A stretch of DNA of 42,731 nucleotides from Prolixibacteraceae bacterium UBA5740 (GCA_002419285.1 DIFU01000004.1:1-42731), one strand, 5' to 3'; positions 8,834-17,638 are shown, numbered from the stretch's first letter. Notes: a model not told the origin generated them from the sequence alone. Numbers and translations are program-made.

Positions 8834-10112
8834 CTTCCACGTCCACAAACTGACCGATCAACGATTCGTCATCTGAGGCGAAGCGTACTATTAGCTTACC
8901 CTCAGTGAGGGCGCTCAGGTAACCTTCCTTGCGGTCGTTACCACGCACGAGTACACGCATTTTCTTTCCGACCAGGCTCTCATTGCATGCCAGGTTGTGT
9001 TTGCGCAATTCGTCGGTAAGTATGTGTAATCTCTTCTTCTTCTCTTCCAGTGGGATGTCATCAGCCCAGCGATGGCTGACAGCCCCGGGCCGAGGAGAAT
9101 AGATGGCCGTATAGGACATGTTGAAACGGAATTCTTCCATGGCCAACCGTGTGTTTTCAAATTCCTCTTCAGTCTCACCCGTAAAACCGACGATGATATC
9201 GGTAAACAGGGTTGCTTCGGGAATCAGTCGTCGTATGGAATGAACAATCTGGCGGTACTTTTCCATATTGTGTTTGCGGTTCATCCGCATCAGCACCTTG
9301 TCGTCGCCACTCTGCATGGGCAGGTGGAACTGCTTGCCGAGTACCTTGTAAGCGGCTATGGTTTCGATGACATCATCGCTCATGTCGCGCGGGTGGGGAG
9401 AGGTAAAGTACACCCAGAATTCCCTGTCAAGCCGGTTACCCAGCTCGCCGATGGCTTTCAACAGCTGCGCAAAACTGATCTCTTCCCCTTTCTTGTCGAG
9501 ACCGTATGAATTTACATTCTGGCCCAGCAGGGTAATCGTTTTATAGCCATCCATGACCAGTTGTTCCACTTCAGCCAGTATATCACCCGAAGCACGTGAA
9601 ACCTCACGTCCCCGTGTATAAGGCACGGCGCAGAATGTACAGAACTTGTCGCAACCGTTTTGGATAGGAATAAAGGCTTCAAATTCGGACTTATAGGAAG
9701 GCTTAACACTCCAAAAAGCCTCGATATTCTCGTTGTGCGGATCTATTCCCGACTTCAGGTGGGTTGGAGTGGTAATACCATATTGGCTGATCATCTGTGG
9801 TAACTTAGGCAGATCCTTCATCTGGAAGGTAATGTCAAAAAGCTTCAGGAACCGCTCATGGTCATTTGGCAGGATACACCCTGAAATAAACGTGATCAGG
9901 TTTTTACGGGCTTTCCATTGGTTCCATTTATGGATGCGGGTGTATACCTTATCGATCGCCTTCTGCCTGACCGAACAGGCGAGGATGCCAATCAGTCCGG
10001 CTTCCTCTTCATTGTCTGTCCACTCATATCCAGCCTTTTCGAGAACGGCAGAAACCCGTTCACTGTCCGACATATTCATCTGGCAACCCAGTGTGATTAC
10101 ATGATATTTCAT
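8766..10112 (-). CDS. miaB: MiaB-family tRNA methylthiotransferase (radical SAM)
   Basis: MiaB adds a methylthio group to isopentenyladenosine 37 of tRNA using two 4Fe-4S clusters. The 448-residue protein has the N-terminal cluster cysteines C10 (GCQMN), C46 (ACSVRQ) and C79 (SGCILPND), the radical SAM motif C154-x3-C158-x2-C161 (CDKFCTFCAVPYTRGRE) and a C-terminal TRAM domain. The PYTRGRE sequence supports MiaB rather than RimO. However the N-terminus (ITLGCQMNMSDSERVSAVLE, CSVRQKAIDKVY) looks more like MiaB proteins I remember from candidate-phyla bacteria than the YGCQMNVADSEVV form usual in Bacteroidota, so it may be a second or acquired copy. It follows the reductase gene by 67 bases on the same strand. 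Its last 68 bases overlap the convergent DUF1593 gene. Confidence 0.85.
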   Translation of the reverse strand: MKYHVITLGCQMNMSDSERVSAVLEKAGYEWTDNEEEAGLIGILACSVRQKAIDKVYTRIHKWNQWKARKNLITFISGCILPNDHERFLKLFDITFQMKDLPKLPQMISQYGITTPTHLKSGIDPHNENIEAFWSVKPSYKSEFEAFIPIQNGCDKFCTFCAVPYTRGREVSRASGDILAEVEQLVMDGYKTITLLGQNVNSYGLDKKGEEISFAQLLKAIGELGNRLDREFWVYFTSPHPRDMSDDVIETIAAYKVLGKQFHLPMQSGDDKVLMRMNRKHNMEKYRQIVHSIRRLIPEATLFTDIIVGFTGETEEEFENTRLAMEEFRFNMSYTAIYSPRPGAVSHRWADDIPLEEKKKRLHILTDELRKHNLACNESLVGKKMRVLVRGNDRKEGYLSALTEGKLIVRFASDDESLIGQFVDVEVTSATDFSMEGKMVGVPAGFAV

Positions 10113-10179
10113 TTTCTGTTTCCTCTTTTTTAAACTTATCCAATTTCTCGGTCACACTCACATCATATCCCCAACCTGT

Positions 10180-10824
10180 CTAAAAATAGACTTCCGAATA
10201 AATATTGGAAACGGGAATCCCTTTCCCAGTCAATATATCAAAAACATCGCCGATCATCTGGCTGTTTCCACAAAGGAAACAATGCGTTGCCGGCTTCAGT
10301 TGCAAAGTTCGCAAATAATCGCTGACCCTCCCCTTGAAATGGCCAGCTTCATCCCTGCTGGTGCATAAAACCACCCGTTGTGAATCAAAATCGGCATGAT
10401 CGTAAGCTTCATTGGCATACCTGACACCATGTACCAGTCTGTAATCCATACCCGGATGGGTCTTTACAAAGCTGTGGAACGGGCTTATCCCTGTACCTGT
10501 GGCAATGAACAGAAAATCGGGTGGCAAAAACATTCCCGGATGAAACTTGAAAAATCCAAACGGACCGTCCACTTCCAGCTGATCGCCGGGCTTCAGTCGT
10601 TTCAGCCTGCCCGAAACCTTACCTCCCTGAACTTCCCGGACGAGAATTTCGAGGTAATCGTCCTGCTCGCCACTATAAACAGAGTATTCGCGCCGTTCAC
10701 CTGTCCGTATATCCCCAACTGTTATAAACTGTCCGGTCTGAAATTGCAGACCCTTTTTTTCCATGCGAATCACGAAAGTTTCGGGTGTGATCTCGCGAAC
10801 AGACAGAACTTGGTGACGATTCAA
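10180..10824 (-). CDS. Ferredoxin-NADP reductase-like FAD/NAD(P)-binding oxidoreductase
   Basis: A 214-residue FNR-superfamily flavoprotein. The FAD-binding barrel has REYSVYSG (RxYS type), and the nucleotide-binding half has FIATGTGISPFHSF and a CGNSQMI motif; the chain ends in an aromatic residue (SEVYF), which stacks on the flavin in this family. It should transfer electrons between NAD(P)H and a ferredoxin or flavodoxin in the cytoplasm. The frame has no upstream ATG before an in-frame stop, so the start must be the TTG at 10822-10824, which gives MNRHQVLSVREITPETF, a normal N-terminus. A promoter box lies at 10857-10886. The next gene on the same strand is miaB, an iron-sulfur enzyme that needs low-potential electrons; a functional link is inference. 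Confidence 0.88.
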   Translation of the reverse strand: MNRHQVLSVREITPETFVIRMEKKGLQFQTGQFITVGDIRTGERREYSVYSGEQDDYLEILVREVQGGKVSGRLKRLKPGDQLEVDGPFGFFKFHPGMFLPPDFLFIATGTGISPFHSFVKTHPGMDYRLVHGVRYANEAYDHADFDSQRVVLCTSRDEAGHFKGRVSDYLRTLQLKPATHCFLCGNSQMIGDVFDILTGKGIPVSNIYSEVYF

Positions 10825-10856
10825 CGCTTCTAAATTAAAATGATTTTAAATTGCTG

Positions 10857-10886
10857 CAAAACTATGAAATTTCATCCAAAAACAAA
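10857..10886 (-). promoter_or_regulatory. Putative promoter of reductase-miaB pair
   Basis: On the minus strand TTTG (10883-10886), 18 bases, then TAGTTTTG (10857-10864). A second TTTG at 10887-10890 would give a 22-base spacer. The -7 box is a full TAnnTTTG match, the spacing slightly off. The predicted start lies about 27 bases before the TTG start codon. Confidence 0.55.
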
Positions 10887-10924
10887 CAAATGGCTTTACG
10901 TGTTACGCAAACAAACCCAGCCTG

Positions 10925-11377
10925 TTAACGATTTGCCCTGCGCCAGTCCCATGGAGCCATGGGGTTTTTATCGCGCCACAGTCCCTTACGGGTATTCCTG
11001 GCCTCACGTTCGAGATTGGCCAGTGACCGGTTCTTGTTACCCCGGTAATGCCATGCCAGTCCGGCTTTCAGCAGTGCTTTATTGACATTGACGTCGCCAG
11101 CCCATACAATCGCCAGGGTCCGGCCATACTGGTCCTGTCCAATTTTCTCGATCTTTACGGTTTTTCCCATACAATAGGAGGCCGTGAATTGCCTTGCCGT
11201 ATTCCCGAAAGGTTGTCCGATTTCCGGGCAGTCGATTCCCTCAAGCCTTATCCTGATCTGTTTGTTTTTCGAATCCTGAACGGTTATGGTGTCTCCGTCG
11301 GCCACCCTGATTACTTTGGCATCATATGATTCGGCGTTTAATAGAAACGCCATAAGAATGATTGAGAGCCACTTCAT
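10925..11377 (-). CDS. Secreted thermonuclease-family (SNase-like) nuclease
   Basis: A 150-residue staphylococcal-nuclease-fold protein. A short hydrophobic N-terminus (MKWLSIILMAFLLNAESYDA) looks like a signal peptide, so the enzyme likely acts in the periplasm or outside. The core has VIRVADGDTITVQD, RIRLEGIDCPEIGQPFG with the Arg and Glu of the active site, and DQYGRTLAIVW with the second Arg, then the C-terminal helix DKNPMAPWDWRR. This is a complete SNase domain with the calcium-site acidic residues. It is co-oriented with the reductase, 100 bases upstream of it, but that gene has its own promoter box, so they may be separate units. Confidence 0.9.
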   Translation of the reverse strand: MKWLSIILMAFLLNAESYDAKVIRVADGDTITVQDSKNKQIRIRLEGIDCPEIGQPFGNTARQFTASYCMGKTVKIEKIGQDQYGRTLAIVWAGDVNVNKALLKAGLAWHYRGNKNRSLANLEREARNTRKGLWRDKNPMAPWDWRRANR

Positions 11378-11464
11378 TGTATCATCATTTTGGTGTAAAA
11401 TTAATAAAATTCGGCCAGCAGGAAGTTTTAGGCAGGTTTGCTCAGAAATCCGCCATATTAATAT

Positions 11465-11472
11465 TAGTTTTG
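11465..11472 (+). promoter_or_regulatory. Putative -7 box for the DUF1080-PHP gene
   Basis: TAGTTTTG, a full match to TAnnTTTG, 33 bases before the ATG at 11506. A TTTG at 11437-11440 is 24 bases upstream, somewhat too far for the consensus spacing. Confidence 0.45.
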
Positions 11473-11505
11473 AATGTATTGATAATAAACATTAAACCAT
11501 CCGTT

Positions 11506-12972
11506 ATGAGAACCATTTACCTTGGAATATGGATTATCCTGATTTCCCTTGTTTCGTGCACCAACACTCCGGAAGGAGAATGGCAGGAATTGTTTAACGG
11601 CAAGGACCTTACTGGCTGGAAGGCTAACGAAAATCCTGAAAGTTTCCAGATTGAGGACGGCGCGATTGTCGCATCGGGCTCCAGAAGCCACCTTTTCCTG
11701 GAAGCGAAAAAGCCTTTCCGCAATTTTGAACTGACCGCCAGTGTCAAATCGGTACCCGGATCAAACTCAGGTATTTACTTTCACACAAACTTTCAGGACG
11801 AAGGCTGGCCATCGACGGGATATGAAGTCCAGGTAAACAATACCCTGGTTGGCGAGAATAACATGCATGAAAGCAAGAAAACCGGCAGCCTTTATGGTAT
11901 CCGTAACGTTTATTACCCTGTCGCGCAAAATGATGAATGGTTCAACTTGCTCATCAGGGTTGTTGAAAACAGGGTTGAGGTTTTCGTAAACGATTACCAG
12001 GTAGTCGACTACATCCAACCTGACGCCCCGTGGAGGAACGATGAATTTAAGAACCGGCTTCTGGGATCGGGTACTTTTGCCATCCAGGCCCATGATGAAA
12101 ACAGCAAGGTCTACTACAAGGATATCAAGGTTCGCAGTCTGCCTGACGGAGAGAAAACTGCCCTTAAAGTGGAGGAAGAATGGGATGCGACGGTTACCAG
12201 ACTGATGGCAGCCGGATATCCTCTGGTCGATTTTCATGCACACCTGAAAGGAGGTCTTACCATTGAGGACGTGAAAGAATATTCACTGACCCAGGGCATC
12301 AACTACGGACTGGCACCCAATTGCGGACTGCACTTCCCGGTGACCGACGATGCTTCACTGGCCACCTATATGGACACAGTAAGGGGACAACCCATTTTCA
12401 GGGGTATGCAAGCCGAAGGACGTGAATGGATCACCCTGTTTTCACCTGAAGCGATAGCAAAATTTGACTACGTATTCACCGATGCTATGACCTTTACGGA
12501 TTCCAAAGGACGTAGGAACCGGATCTGGATAAAAGAGGAAGTTTGGGTTGATGACAAACAGCAGTTCATGGACCAGATGGTAGGGAAAATTGAAGCCATC
12601 ATGTCGCAGGAGCCTGTCGATATTTATGTGAACCCTACCGTCCTTCCCGACGAACTGATGCCCGAGCATGCCGATCTCTGGACAAAAGAGCGGATGGCCC
12701 GGGTGATAAAAGTGCTGGCCGACAACCAGATTGCACTTGAAATCAACGCAAGGTACAAAACACCCAGCGCCGAAATGATTAAAATGGCCAAAGAGGCCGG
12801 TCTGAAGTTTTCATTCGGCACAAATAACACGGGCAAAGATCTTGGGCGCCTCGAGTATTGCATTCAGATGATCGAAGAGTGCAACCTCACCCCCAGTGAT
12901 ATCTTTATGCCCAAACCCCACAACCTGAAGCCTGTTTTGGTGAAAGGGTTGCCTGAAAAAATCACCGGATAA
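11506..12972 (+). CDS. Lipoprotein: DUF1080 domain fused to PHP-like metal-dependent domain
   Basis: The 488-residue protein starts at the ATG at 11506, which gives a lipoprotein signal (MRTIYLGIWIILISLVSC, Cys18); 48 extra codons upstream are open but look non-coding. Residues about 25-215 are a DUF1080 domain (LFNGKDLTGWKANEN, SGIYFHTNF, GYEVQVNN, KTGSLYGI), a concanavalin-like fold whose members include 3-keto-glycoside hydrolases. Residues about 230-480 form a TIM-barrel-like domain with VDFHAHLKGGLTIEDV, APNCGLHFP and EINARYKTPSAEMIKMAKEAGLKFSFGTNN, resembling a PHP-type metallohydrolase. The combination suggests a surface or periplasmic carbohydrate enzyme acting on two bonds. A second DUF1080 gene follows after 20 bases. 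The function of the C-terminal domain is inference. Confidence 0.85.
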   Translation: MRTIYLGIWIILISLVSCTNTPEGEWQELFNGKDLTGWKANENPESFQIEDGAIVASGSRSHLFLEAKKPFRNFELTASVKSVPGSNSGIYFHTNFQDEGWPSTGYEVQVNNTLVGENNMHESKKTGSLYGIRNVYYPVAQNDEWFNLLIRVVENRVEVFVNDYQVVDYIQPDAPWRNDEFKNRLLGSGTFAIQAHDENSKVYYKDIKVRSLPDGEKTALKVEEEWDATVTRLMAAGYPLVDFHAHLKGGLTIEDVKEYSLTQGINYGLAPNCGLHFPVTDDASLATYMDTVRGQPIFRGMQAEGREWITLFSPEAIAKFDYVFTDAMTFTDSKGRRNRIWIKEEVWVDDKQQFMDQMVGKIEAIMSQEPVDIYVNPTVLPDELMPEHADLWTKERMARVIKVLADNQIALEINARYKTPSAEMIKMAKEAGLKFSFGTNNTGKDLGRLEYCIQMIEECNLTPSDIFMPKPHNLKPVLVKGLPEKITG

Positions 12973-12992
12973 TCCGATCTTATCCACATACC

Positions 12993-13790
12993 ATGAAAAA
13001 AACATTGATCATTCTGCTGCTGGCTATCTTCATGATGCCGGCAGCAGGTTCAGGAAAAAATGGTTCTCCCCAAAAAGCCAAAACTAAACAAGCCCTATTC
13101 AACGGCAAAAATCTCGATGGCTGGTACACCTTCCTGAAAGACAAAGGAAGAGGCAATGATCCCAACCAGGTATTTACCGTCGTGAACGGCGTGATACGTA
13201 TATCAGGGGAAGAATTTGGCTGCATCACCACGATCGATGAATTCGAGAACTACCGGTTAACGGTGAAATTCAAGTGGGGCAGGCAGACCTGGGCGCCCCG
13301 TATTGACAGGGCCAGGGACAGCGGAATCCTGTTGCATTCGGTTGGAGAGGACGGAGGATCTGATAATACATGGATGCACTCGATCGAATGTCAGATGATT
13401 GAGGGAGGTACCGGAGATATCATCGTAGTCGGCGATGGCAGCAAGAACTTTTCGGTAACCGTAACTGCCGCACCTGAAAAACAAGGCAGTTCACCTGTTT
13501 TCATGCCCGGAGGCGAACCCGTAACGGTCAATGCAGGTCGCGTAAACTGGCAACACAGGGATCCTGCATGGAAAGATACCTTGGGATTTCGTGGCGTTCG
13601 TGATGTCGAAAAACCCATTGGCAAATGGAATACCGTAGTTTGTGAGGCAAAGGGAGACAACCTGTTGATTTACCTGAACGGAAAACTGGTAAACCAGGCT
13701 TCGGCAGTAAAACCATCGAAAGGAAAAATACAGATTCAGTCGGAAGGGGCAGAACTTTTTATAAAGAAAGTGACAATCCAACCGCTTTAA
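12993..13790 (+). CDS. Secreted DUF1080 protein (3-keto-disaccharide hydrolase type)
   Basis: A 265-residue single-domain DUF1080 protein with a signal peptide (MKKTLIILLLAIFMMPAAGSG). The domain starts at ALFNGKNLDGWYTF and runs through FENYRLTVKFKWG, ARDSGILLHSVGED, a HSIECQMIEGGTGDI strand and the end strand GAELFIKKVTIQPL. Members of this fold cleave 3-keto-glycosides in other Bacteroidota. The gene follows the DUF1080-PHP lipoprotein by 20 bases, so the two are probably one transcript and work on related substrates. Its stop codon lies four bases from the stop of the convergent EnvC-like gene, leaving no room for a separate terminator. Confidence 0.88.
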   Translation: MKKTLIILLLAIFMMPAAGSGKNGSPQKAKTKQALFNGKNLDGWYTFLKDKGRGNDPNQVFTVVNGVIRISGEEFGCITTIDEFENYRLTVKFKWGRQTWAPRIDRARDSGILLHSVGEDGGSDNTWMHSIECQMIEGGTGDIIVVGDGSKNFSVTVTAAPEKQGSSPVFMPGGEPVTVNAGRVNWQHRDPAWKDTLGFRGVRDVEKPIGKWNTVVCEAKGDNLLIYLNGKLVNQASAVKPSKGKIQIQSEGAELFIKKVTIQPL

Positions 13791-13794
13791 AAAA

Positions 13795-14985
13795 TCAGCG
13801 ACCGAGCCACTCTTCAGGATTCAGTTTGGTACTTTCCTTCCAGATCTGAAACTTCAGGATAGACTTGTTCCCATCCTCCGGATCGGTAAACACGGAGCCT
13901 ATATTCTGGCGGGCTTCGACCTTGTCTCCTTTCTTGACGATGATGTCGACCAGGTTGGAATAGACCGACAGGAATTGCCCGTGACGGATGATGACCGCCA
14001 TATTGCCTCCCGTAATCCCGAAGACCCGGCTAACCTCGCCATTAAAGACCGAACGTACTTTAGAGCCGGAACTGGTGGCAATATTGATCCCATTGTTATT
14101 GACCGTGACATTCCGAAGTACCGGGTGAGGATGAACCCCGAATTTCTCGGTAATGACCCCTCTTTCGACAGGCCAGGGAAGGCGTCGTTTATTCTGTTCA
14201 AAATTGGTCCCGGTCAGTTTCTGTTCAGGCGTCATGGCGAAGCCTGCTTCTTCACTTTTTCCGGTTTTCCGGGCTTCCTCCTCGATGACTTTCTGGATTT
14301 CATTCTCCAGTTGTTGTTCAATACGTCTTTGCTGGGCCAGCTTATTCCTTAAATCACGCTGCTGGCCTTCCAGTTTGCGGGCCAGTGAATTCTGCTGGTT
14401 CTTTTCCCCAACGAGTTTCCGCGATTCATCAAGCTGTGCCGATAAAACGTTCTGTCGTGTCTTCCGGTGATTTTCGAGATCAATGATTTTCTGTTCAAGG
14501 ATACTCTGCAGCAGGGAAATGGTCTCTGCCTGTTTTTGTCTTATTTCGGTATATTGTTTTATATAGATAAACCGCCGGTATGCCTGGTTGAAATTTTCGG
14601 CTGAAAGCAGGAAAAGGATTTTATCATATGCCCCACGGTTTTTGTAAGCATACCGGATCATCAATGAGTACTCTTCCCTGATATCGACCAAGTCCTCACT
14701 GATCATGTTAACAACCAGCACATTGGTATTAATGATTTCCTGAAGTAAGGATACCTCGCCCGACATGGTATTGATTAGCTGGTTTCTTTGTGCAATCTGG
14801 TTGTTGAGGAGACGTAACCGGTTAACGGTTTCTTTCTGGGAGGTACTCACCTGGTTCAGTAACTGGTTGGTCAGCCGGATTTCGTCTTCGGCCTGTTTCT
14901 TTTTTTGGCGTAACTCTTCCAATGACTGCGAATAACCGTGCAGGCCTATCAAAAACATAGCAAAAAAGATCAACAAACCTTTCAT
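13795..14985 (-). CDS. EnvC-like murein hydrolase activator (degenerate M23/LytM domain)
   Basis: The 396-residue protein has a signal peptide (to about residue 19, GYSQ), a long coiled coil (about 20-255) and a C-terminal LytM/M23 domain (about 270-396). In active M23 enzymes zinc is held by H/D and HxH residues. Here the usual GxDIA is GINIA, the HL of YxHL is NL (SVYSNL) and the LHFEI motif is LKFQIW, so zinc ligands are missing. That matches EnvC-type proteins, which activate amidases instead of cutting peptidoglycan themselves. The gene is last in the run dut, TPR lipoprotein, DUF4292 lipoprotein, EnvC-like, and starts 19 bases after the DUF4292 stop. A role in cell separation is likely. 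Confidence 0.9.
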   Translation of the reverse strand: MKGLLIFFAMFLIGLHGYSQSLEELRQKKKQAEDEIRLTNQLLNQVSTSQKETVNRLRLLNNQIAQRNQLINTMSGEVSLLQEIINTNVLVVNMISEDLVDIREEYSLMIRYAYKNRGAYDKILFLLSAENFNQAYRRFIYIKQYTEIRQKQAETISLLQSILEQKIIDLENHRKTRQNVLSAQLDESRKLVGEKNQQNSLARKLEGQQRDLRNKLAQQRRIEQQLENEIQKVIEEEARKTGKSEEAGFAMTPEQKLTGTNFEQNKRRLPWPVERGVITEKFGVHPHPVLRNVTVNNNGINIATSSGSKVRSVFNGEVSRVFGITGGNMAVIIRHGQFLSVYSNLVDIIVKKGDKVEARQNIGSVFTDPEDGNKSILKFQIWKESTKLNPEEWLGR

Positions 14986-15004
14986 GGTAATCCGGTTTAT
15001 CGTG

Positions 15005-15880
15005 CTAATTTATATAAACCCTTTGGTATTTATCAGGTAACCTGACCGGTAACAATTCACTATGTTCTGTTGAAAACCCTGACATGCTTAATTCGAGGCG
15101 CATAGTTTCACCTCCATTATCAAGGGTCAGCAGGATGGACCCAGGGTAATATTTATGGTCAACTTTCTGATATTCATTAAATTGAAGACTCAGATTACGA
15201 GACCAGGTTTTATCCACGAGAACCATCTTTCTCATGACAAAAAGTTTTGGGTCAAAAAAGAAAGTATTCACCATAAGCGATTCTTCATCGTTTCTGCGAA
15301 TTATCCGATCGGCTTTTTGCATTTTTCCCTTTTCATCAATTTTGCGAATTTTGCGCATGGTCTCCGACTGGATCATATATAACCCATCGGAAACATAAGA
15401 GTTATAGGATTTCAACTCATCCTCATCCTCGAAAAATGAAAAAATATTCCCTGACAGGATCGCCTGGACTGCATAAAAGTCGAGATCAAAATTCAGCAGG
15501 TCACTCAGTGCCGAATAGCCATCGGTCATAAAAGTACGTTCCATGTAATTTACGAAAAGGATGGAATCGGGAGTGAGCGACAACCGGCCCAGCGGGATAT
15601 TGAATTTGGAAACAGTCAGCAGGATCTGCTGGTCCTTGATGGCCTGCATGGTAGCCCTGAAACTGTTTTTCGACTTCCCGTCATCCATCTGGATATTAAT
15701 TCGCTTCACGTGGAATGAGGAGTAATTGAAGGCATTCTCCTCAATATTGCGGATAAGCCGTCCCGGACTCATGGGCTTGAGTCGCATTTCAGAGACAGTC
15801 TCTGCGGGTTTACAAGAATAAATCAAGGTGTATAAAAACAGGGCCAGAATGATATTCCGGCCAACCCCGGACCTTTGCAT
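15005..15880 (-). CDS. DUF4292 lipoprotein
   Basis: A 291-residue lipoprotein with signal peptide and lipobox ending at Cys23 (LIYSC). The remaining beta-rich sequence (NYSSFHVKRINIQMDDGKSKNSFRATM-type strands, NIPLGRLSLTPDSILFVNY, ETMRLELSMSGFS) matches DUF4292, a Bacteroidota family that resembles lipoprotein-carrier folds of the LolA/LolB kind. Its ATG shares a base with the TAA stop of the TPR gene (TAATG), so translation is probably coupled. In this block it is followed by the EnvC-like factor, suggesting a role in outer-membrane or cell-wall assembly. The specific function is unknown. Confidence 0.85.
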   Translation of the reverse strand: MQRSGVGRNIILALFLYTLIYSCKPAETVSEMRLKPMSPGRLIRNIEENAFNYSSFHVKRINIQMDDGKSKNSFRATMQAIKDQQILLTVSKFNIPLGRLSLTPDSILFVNYMERTFMTDGYSALSDLLNFDLDFYAVQAILSGNIFSFFEDEDELKSYNSYVSDGLYMIQSETMRKIRKIDEKGKMQKADRIIRRNDEESLMVNTFFFDPKLFVMRKMVLVDKTWSRNLSLQFNEYQKVDHKYYPGSILLTLDNGGETMRLELSMSGFSTEHSELLPVRLPDKYQRVYIN

Positions 15881-17634
15881 TATTTCTTTTCCTCGTAATA
15901 TTTTCTGTCCTTAATTTTCATTTCCAGCGTCTCGGAGTCCCCTCCCATCTCTTTGGCTTTCTGCCAGTTAGCTACAGCCTCATCTATCCTATCGAGCATA
16001 AAAAGAATATCGCCGTAATGTTCCAACAGAGTAGGATTTTCGCTTCCTCCCTTATTGATGGCAGTCTCCATATAAAATTTGGCCAGCGAATAATTCTGTT
16101 TCTTAAACAAGACCCAGGCATAGGTATCCAGATACGTGGCGTTGTCGGGAAATCTTTCCACCACTTTTCCGCTCATTCGTTCAGCCTTTTCAAGGTCGCG
16201 ACCCTCAAGTGACAAGTAATAGGCATAATTATTCATGGCGATAAAATTCTCGGGGTCGAGTACCAAGGCCTGGTCGAAAAACTCATAGGCTTGGGTCATC
16301 TTCCCCAGCTTATACAAGGCTTCACCCTTAATAAAGGTGAGTTGTCCCGACATCCTGGGATTTTCGACTACAATCAGCAATCCCTCGTCACTAACGGCTA
16401 TGGTTTCCTCATATTTCTCAAGCGAAACGCAGGCGACTGCGTGAAAGAAATAAACCTGAGGCTGATTGGGGAATAGATCAATGGCTGACTTTGTGTGATA
16501 ATATAGCGCCTGCCAGTCCTGTAATTCATTATCGAGGAACATGATTTGCTCCCAGATCATATAATCGTTGATGCCCATATCGGTAACGCTGATCAATTGG
16601 TCACGCGCCTCGGCCCAACGCTTAGCCTTTATCAGGAATTCGGCATAAATGGTATACACCCTGTAGTCGTCGGGATGAGTTTCAACCATCGTAATCACGA
16701 GTTTTTCGGTCTCCTCATCCGTTAATCTTACTTCCTCCACATCACCTGAGAACATGAGGTATAACTGAAGCTTGGTTTCCACATCCACTTCGCTGCTCCT
16801 GATACCTTTTAACGTATGATCAAATGACCTGGCCTTGTCGCCCTGCATCCGGTAAAAATTGGAAAGAGAAAAATGGACATATCCATTATCGGGATCGAGC
16901 TCCAGTATCTTCTGGTAATTCTTCAGTGCATTTTCAGTGTCTCCCTGATCAAGGTATGCATCAGCCAGCAATCCATAATATCTGGGCTCGGCAGGATTGA
17001 ACTCAATGAGTTTTCGGATTTCGGCAAAAGCCTCCTTGGTTTTCCCGGCTTCCAGATAAACCTGTTCTTTCGATAAGGCAATCTGCTCATTGATGCCCAC
17101 CTTCTTTTCAAGGTCATCGAAAGCCCTGATGGCATCATCAAATTTTTTGGCCGACGATAACGTCATTGCCTTCATATAGAGATACTCCTGATTTTCAGGT
17201 TCAATTTTCGATAATTGGTCGTAGAGAACCGCTGATTCCTCAAACTTGTTGAGTTGAGCGTAGATTCTGGCCAATTGAAGCTTGTACCATTTGTTGGAAG
17301 GATTCACAGCAGTCGCCTTTTCAAGGAGAAGCGAAGCACTCGTCAGGTCATTGTTGGCCAGGTGTAGATTGGCCAGCTCAAACATGGCAGCAGATGAATT
17401 AGGGTCGATTTCAAGACAGGATGAAAGCAGGGAAACAGCTCTCTGCTGGTTACCGACAACTTTCTGTTTCAAGGCCTCCACGAAAAGATATTCAAACTCT
17501 TTTTGCTTCTCAGTCGATACGGTATCCTTAGTGGCAGCCGAATCATTGTCGCGGGTAATCTGTTTGGGCCCACCGCAGGAGGCAAAAAGGAGAGCGGCGA
17601 GAAATATTAAAATGGCATATGAACTCTGTTTCAT
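15880..17634 (-). CDS. TPR-repeat lipoprotein
   Basis: The start at 17634 gives a lipoprotein signal (MKQSSYAILIFLAALLFASC, Cys20); a further 22 codons upstream are open but would run into dut, whose stop is four bases upstream. The 584-residue protein is almost entirely tetratricopeptide repeats, about ten to twelve units from residue 45 to the end (for example AAMFELANLHLANNDLTSAS, ALKNYQKILELDPDNGYVHF, AYEFFDQALVLDPENFIAMN). TPR arrays bind other proteins, so it is probably a scaffold on the inner face of the outer membrane. It sits between dut and the DUF4292 gene and overlaps the latter by one base. No enzymatic motif is visible. Confidence 0.88.
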   Translation of the reverse strand: MKQSSYAILIFLAALLFASCGGPKQITRDNDSAATKDTVSTEKQKEFEYLFVEALKQKVVGNQQRAVSLLSSCLEIDPNSSAAMFELANLHLANNDLTSASLLLEKATAVNPSNKWYKLQLARIYAQLNKFEESAVLYDQLSKIEPENQEYLYMKAMTLSSAKKFDDAIRAFDDLEKKVGINEQIALSKEQVYLEAGKTKEAFAEIRKLIEFNPAEPRYYGLLADAYLDQGDTENALKNYQKILELDPDNGYVHFSLSNFYRMQGDKARSFDHTLKGIRSSEVDVETKLQLYLMFSGDVEEVRLTDEETEKLVITMVETHPDDYRVYTIYAEFLIKAKRWAEARDQLISVTDMGINDYMIWEQIMFLDNELQDWQALYYHTKSAIDLFPNQPQVYFFHAVACVSLEKYEETIAVSDEGLLIVVENPRMSGQLTFIKGEALYKLGKMTQAYEFFDQALVLDPENFIAMNNYAYYLSLEGRDLEKAERMSGKVVERFPDNATYLDTYAWVLFKKQNYSLAKFYMETAINKGGSENPTLLEHYGDILFMLDRIDEAVANWQKAKEMGGDSETLEMKIKDRKYYEEKK

Positions 17635-17638
17635 CGAA

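Noticed and set aside
11506..13790. A polysaccharide utilisation locus around the DUF1080 genes
   Set aside because: No SusC/SusD pair, glycoside hydrolase cluster or sensor regulator is present nearby.
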